64,000 bases of DNA. Source: Platerodrilus igneus (lineage: Eukaryota; Arthropoda; Insecta; Coleoptera; Lycidae). How positions within the stretch are numbered: position 1 is the stretch's first letter; each line of letters starts with the position of its first letter. The notes under the pieces are model-generated. The model made no database searches. It had not been told where the DNA came from and saw nothing but the letters and a program-made list of their open reading frames with translations. The DNA lies in NCBI GenBank assembly GCA_036346225.1, contig JARFIW010001089.1, forward strand, positions 1,240,001 to 1,304,000. The letters run 5' to 3'. Below, piece after piece: positions 63,631 through 64,000 of this stretch. Made by a program: the position numbers and the translations under genes.

Positions 63631-64000
63631 ACATGGAATTATAGGCTAAATAGGTCCAGATAATAAAATTTCAACCACTGTGTATATAAGAAATAGGAGC
63701 TATTTATTTACGCGTCAAATTAATAAGTTTAAATAGGGAAGACGAACGGTTATTAATATATTTTGTAATTCTCAATTAGAAGGTTAAAATTGCATAACAG
63801 GTAGAAGCTTTAGAGTACATAAAGACTCAAGGATGCGCAAGTTAATTGTAATAATTTTAAATCAAGCGTATGGGATAAGAAAGGAGCTTTCAAGTATAGA
63901 AAACCAATAATTTAAACGCAGATTTCCAAGTACATAAACGAAAACGGTCGGTTTACAAATCTTTAGAATGGTTAAACTCGGAATTGTTATTTTAAGCGGA
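63629..64000 (+). mobile_element. LTR-like unit 5, cut by the window edge
   Basis: Begins TGACATGGAATTATAGG, like TGTTATGGATTCAAAGG of unit 4, directly after (AT)n. It has a similar early CACTGTGTATATAAGAAATA where units 1 and 4 have CACCCTGTATAG. The sequence runs off the end of the window, so the 3' end is unknown. Same family as units 1, 2 and 4 by inference. Confidence 0.45.

Overview
This 64 kb window looks like insect nuclear DNA. It is AT-rich, has introns with GT/AG borders, and is packed with decayed transposable elements typical of arthropods: BEL/Pao, Ty3/gypsy and errantivirus-like LTR elements, Penelope-like elements (PLE), APE-endonuclease LINEs, a tRNA-derived SINE, PIF/Harbinger and Tc1/mariner. 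I cannot assign a species. The only host gene I can support is a tetraspanin on the + strand. It has four recognisable coding exons between 32695 and 50874, its first coding exon was not found, and its third intron is about 17.3 kb.

Layout. 0-7.3 kb: an inverted pair of LINE endonuclease fragments, a MITE-like element, antisense Copia gag, a BEL C-terminus, a Tc1/mariner relic, a degenerate C2H2 zinc-finger array, and a foldback structure (4583-7258) with a nested PLE-bearing insertion and a GC-rich tandem-repeat core. 7.3-17.0 kb: a chain of long LTR-like units, each running TG...CA and each abutting an (AT)n microsatellite. One carries a protease/RT fragment that ties the family to Ty3/gypsy, one is inverted, and a ~195 bp-arm hairpin sits between two of them. 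17.0-19.6 kb: antisense PLE endonuclease and a gypsy integrase relic. 19.7-28.3 kb: a full-length but dead BEL/Pao element (354/355 bp LTRs, 5 bp duplication CAACC) whose 5' LTR was split by a 2155 bp probable solo LTR (4 bp duplication AGTT). 28.7-31.9 kb: antisense LINE.

32.7-50.9 kb: the tetraspanin gene. Its large intron holds an 8.7 kb endogenous errantivirus (590 bp LTRs, duplication CATC, gag-pro-pol-env all broken) with two SINEs inserted back to back in its RNase H region, a third SINE, a Tc1/mariner C-terminus, an antisense errantivirus scrap, a nearly intact PIF/Harbinger element whose transposase and MADF-domain genes interlock on opposite strands, and a 1.06 kb almost perfect palindrome. 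51-54 kb: antisense coiled-coil relic, then a Tc1/mariner DD41D element with very long (~455 bp) terminal inverted repeats inside (TA)n. 54-64 kb: a minisatellite, a PLE reverse transcriptase split by a LINE-derived block (9 bp duplication TAAAACCTA), an antisense BEL/Pao relic, an antisense gag relic, and another (AT)n-abutting LTR-like unit cut by the window edge.

No CRISPR, rRNA or functional tRNA was seen. Most reading frames in the window are chance or repeat-derived. The most interesting signals are the recurrent LTR-like/(AT)n junctions, the interdigitated antisense Harbinger genes, the tandem SINE pair with a triple 14 bp duplication, and the large palindromes.
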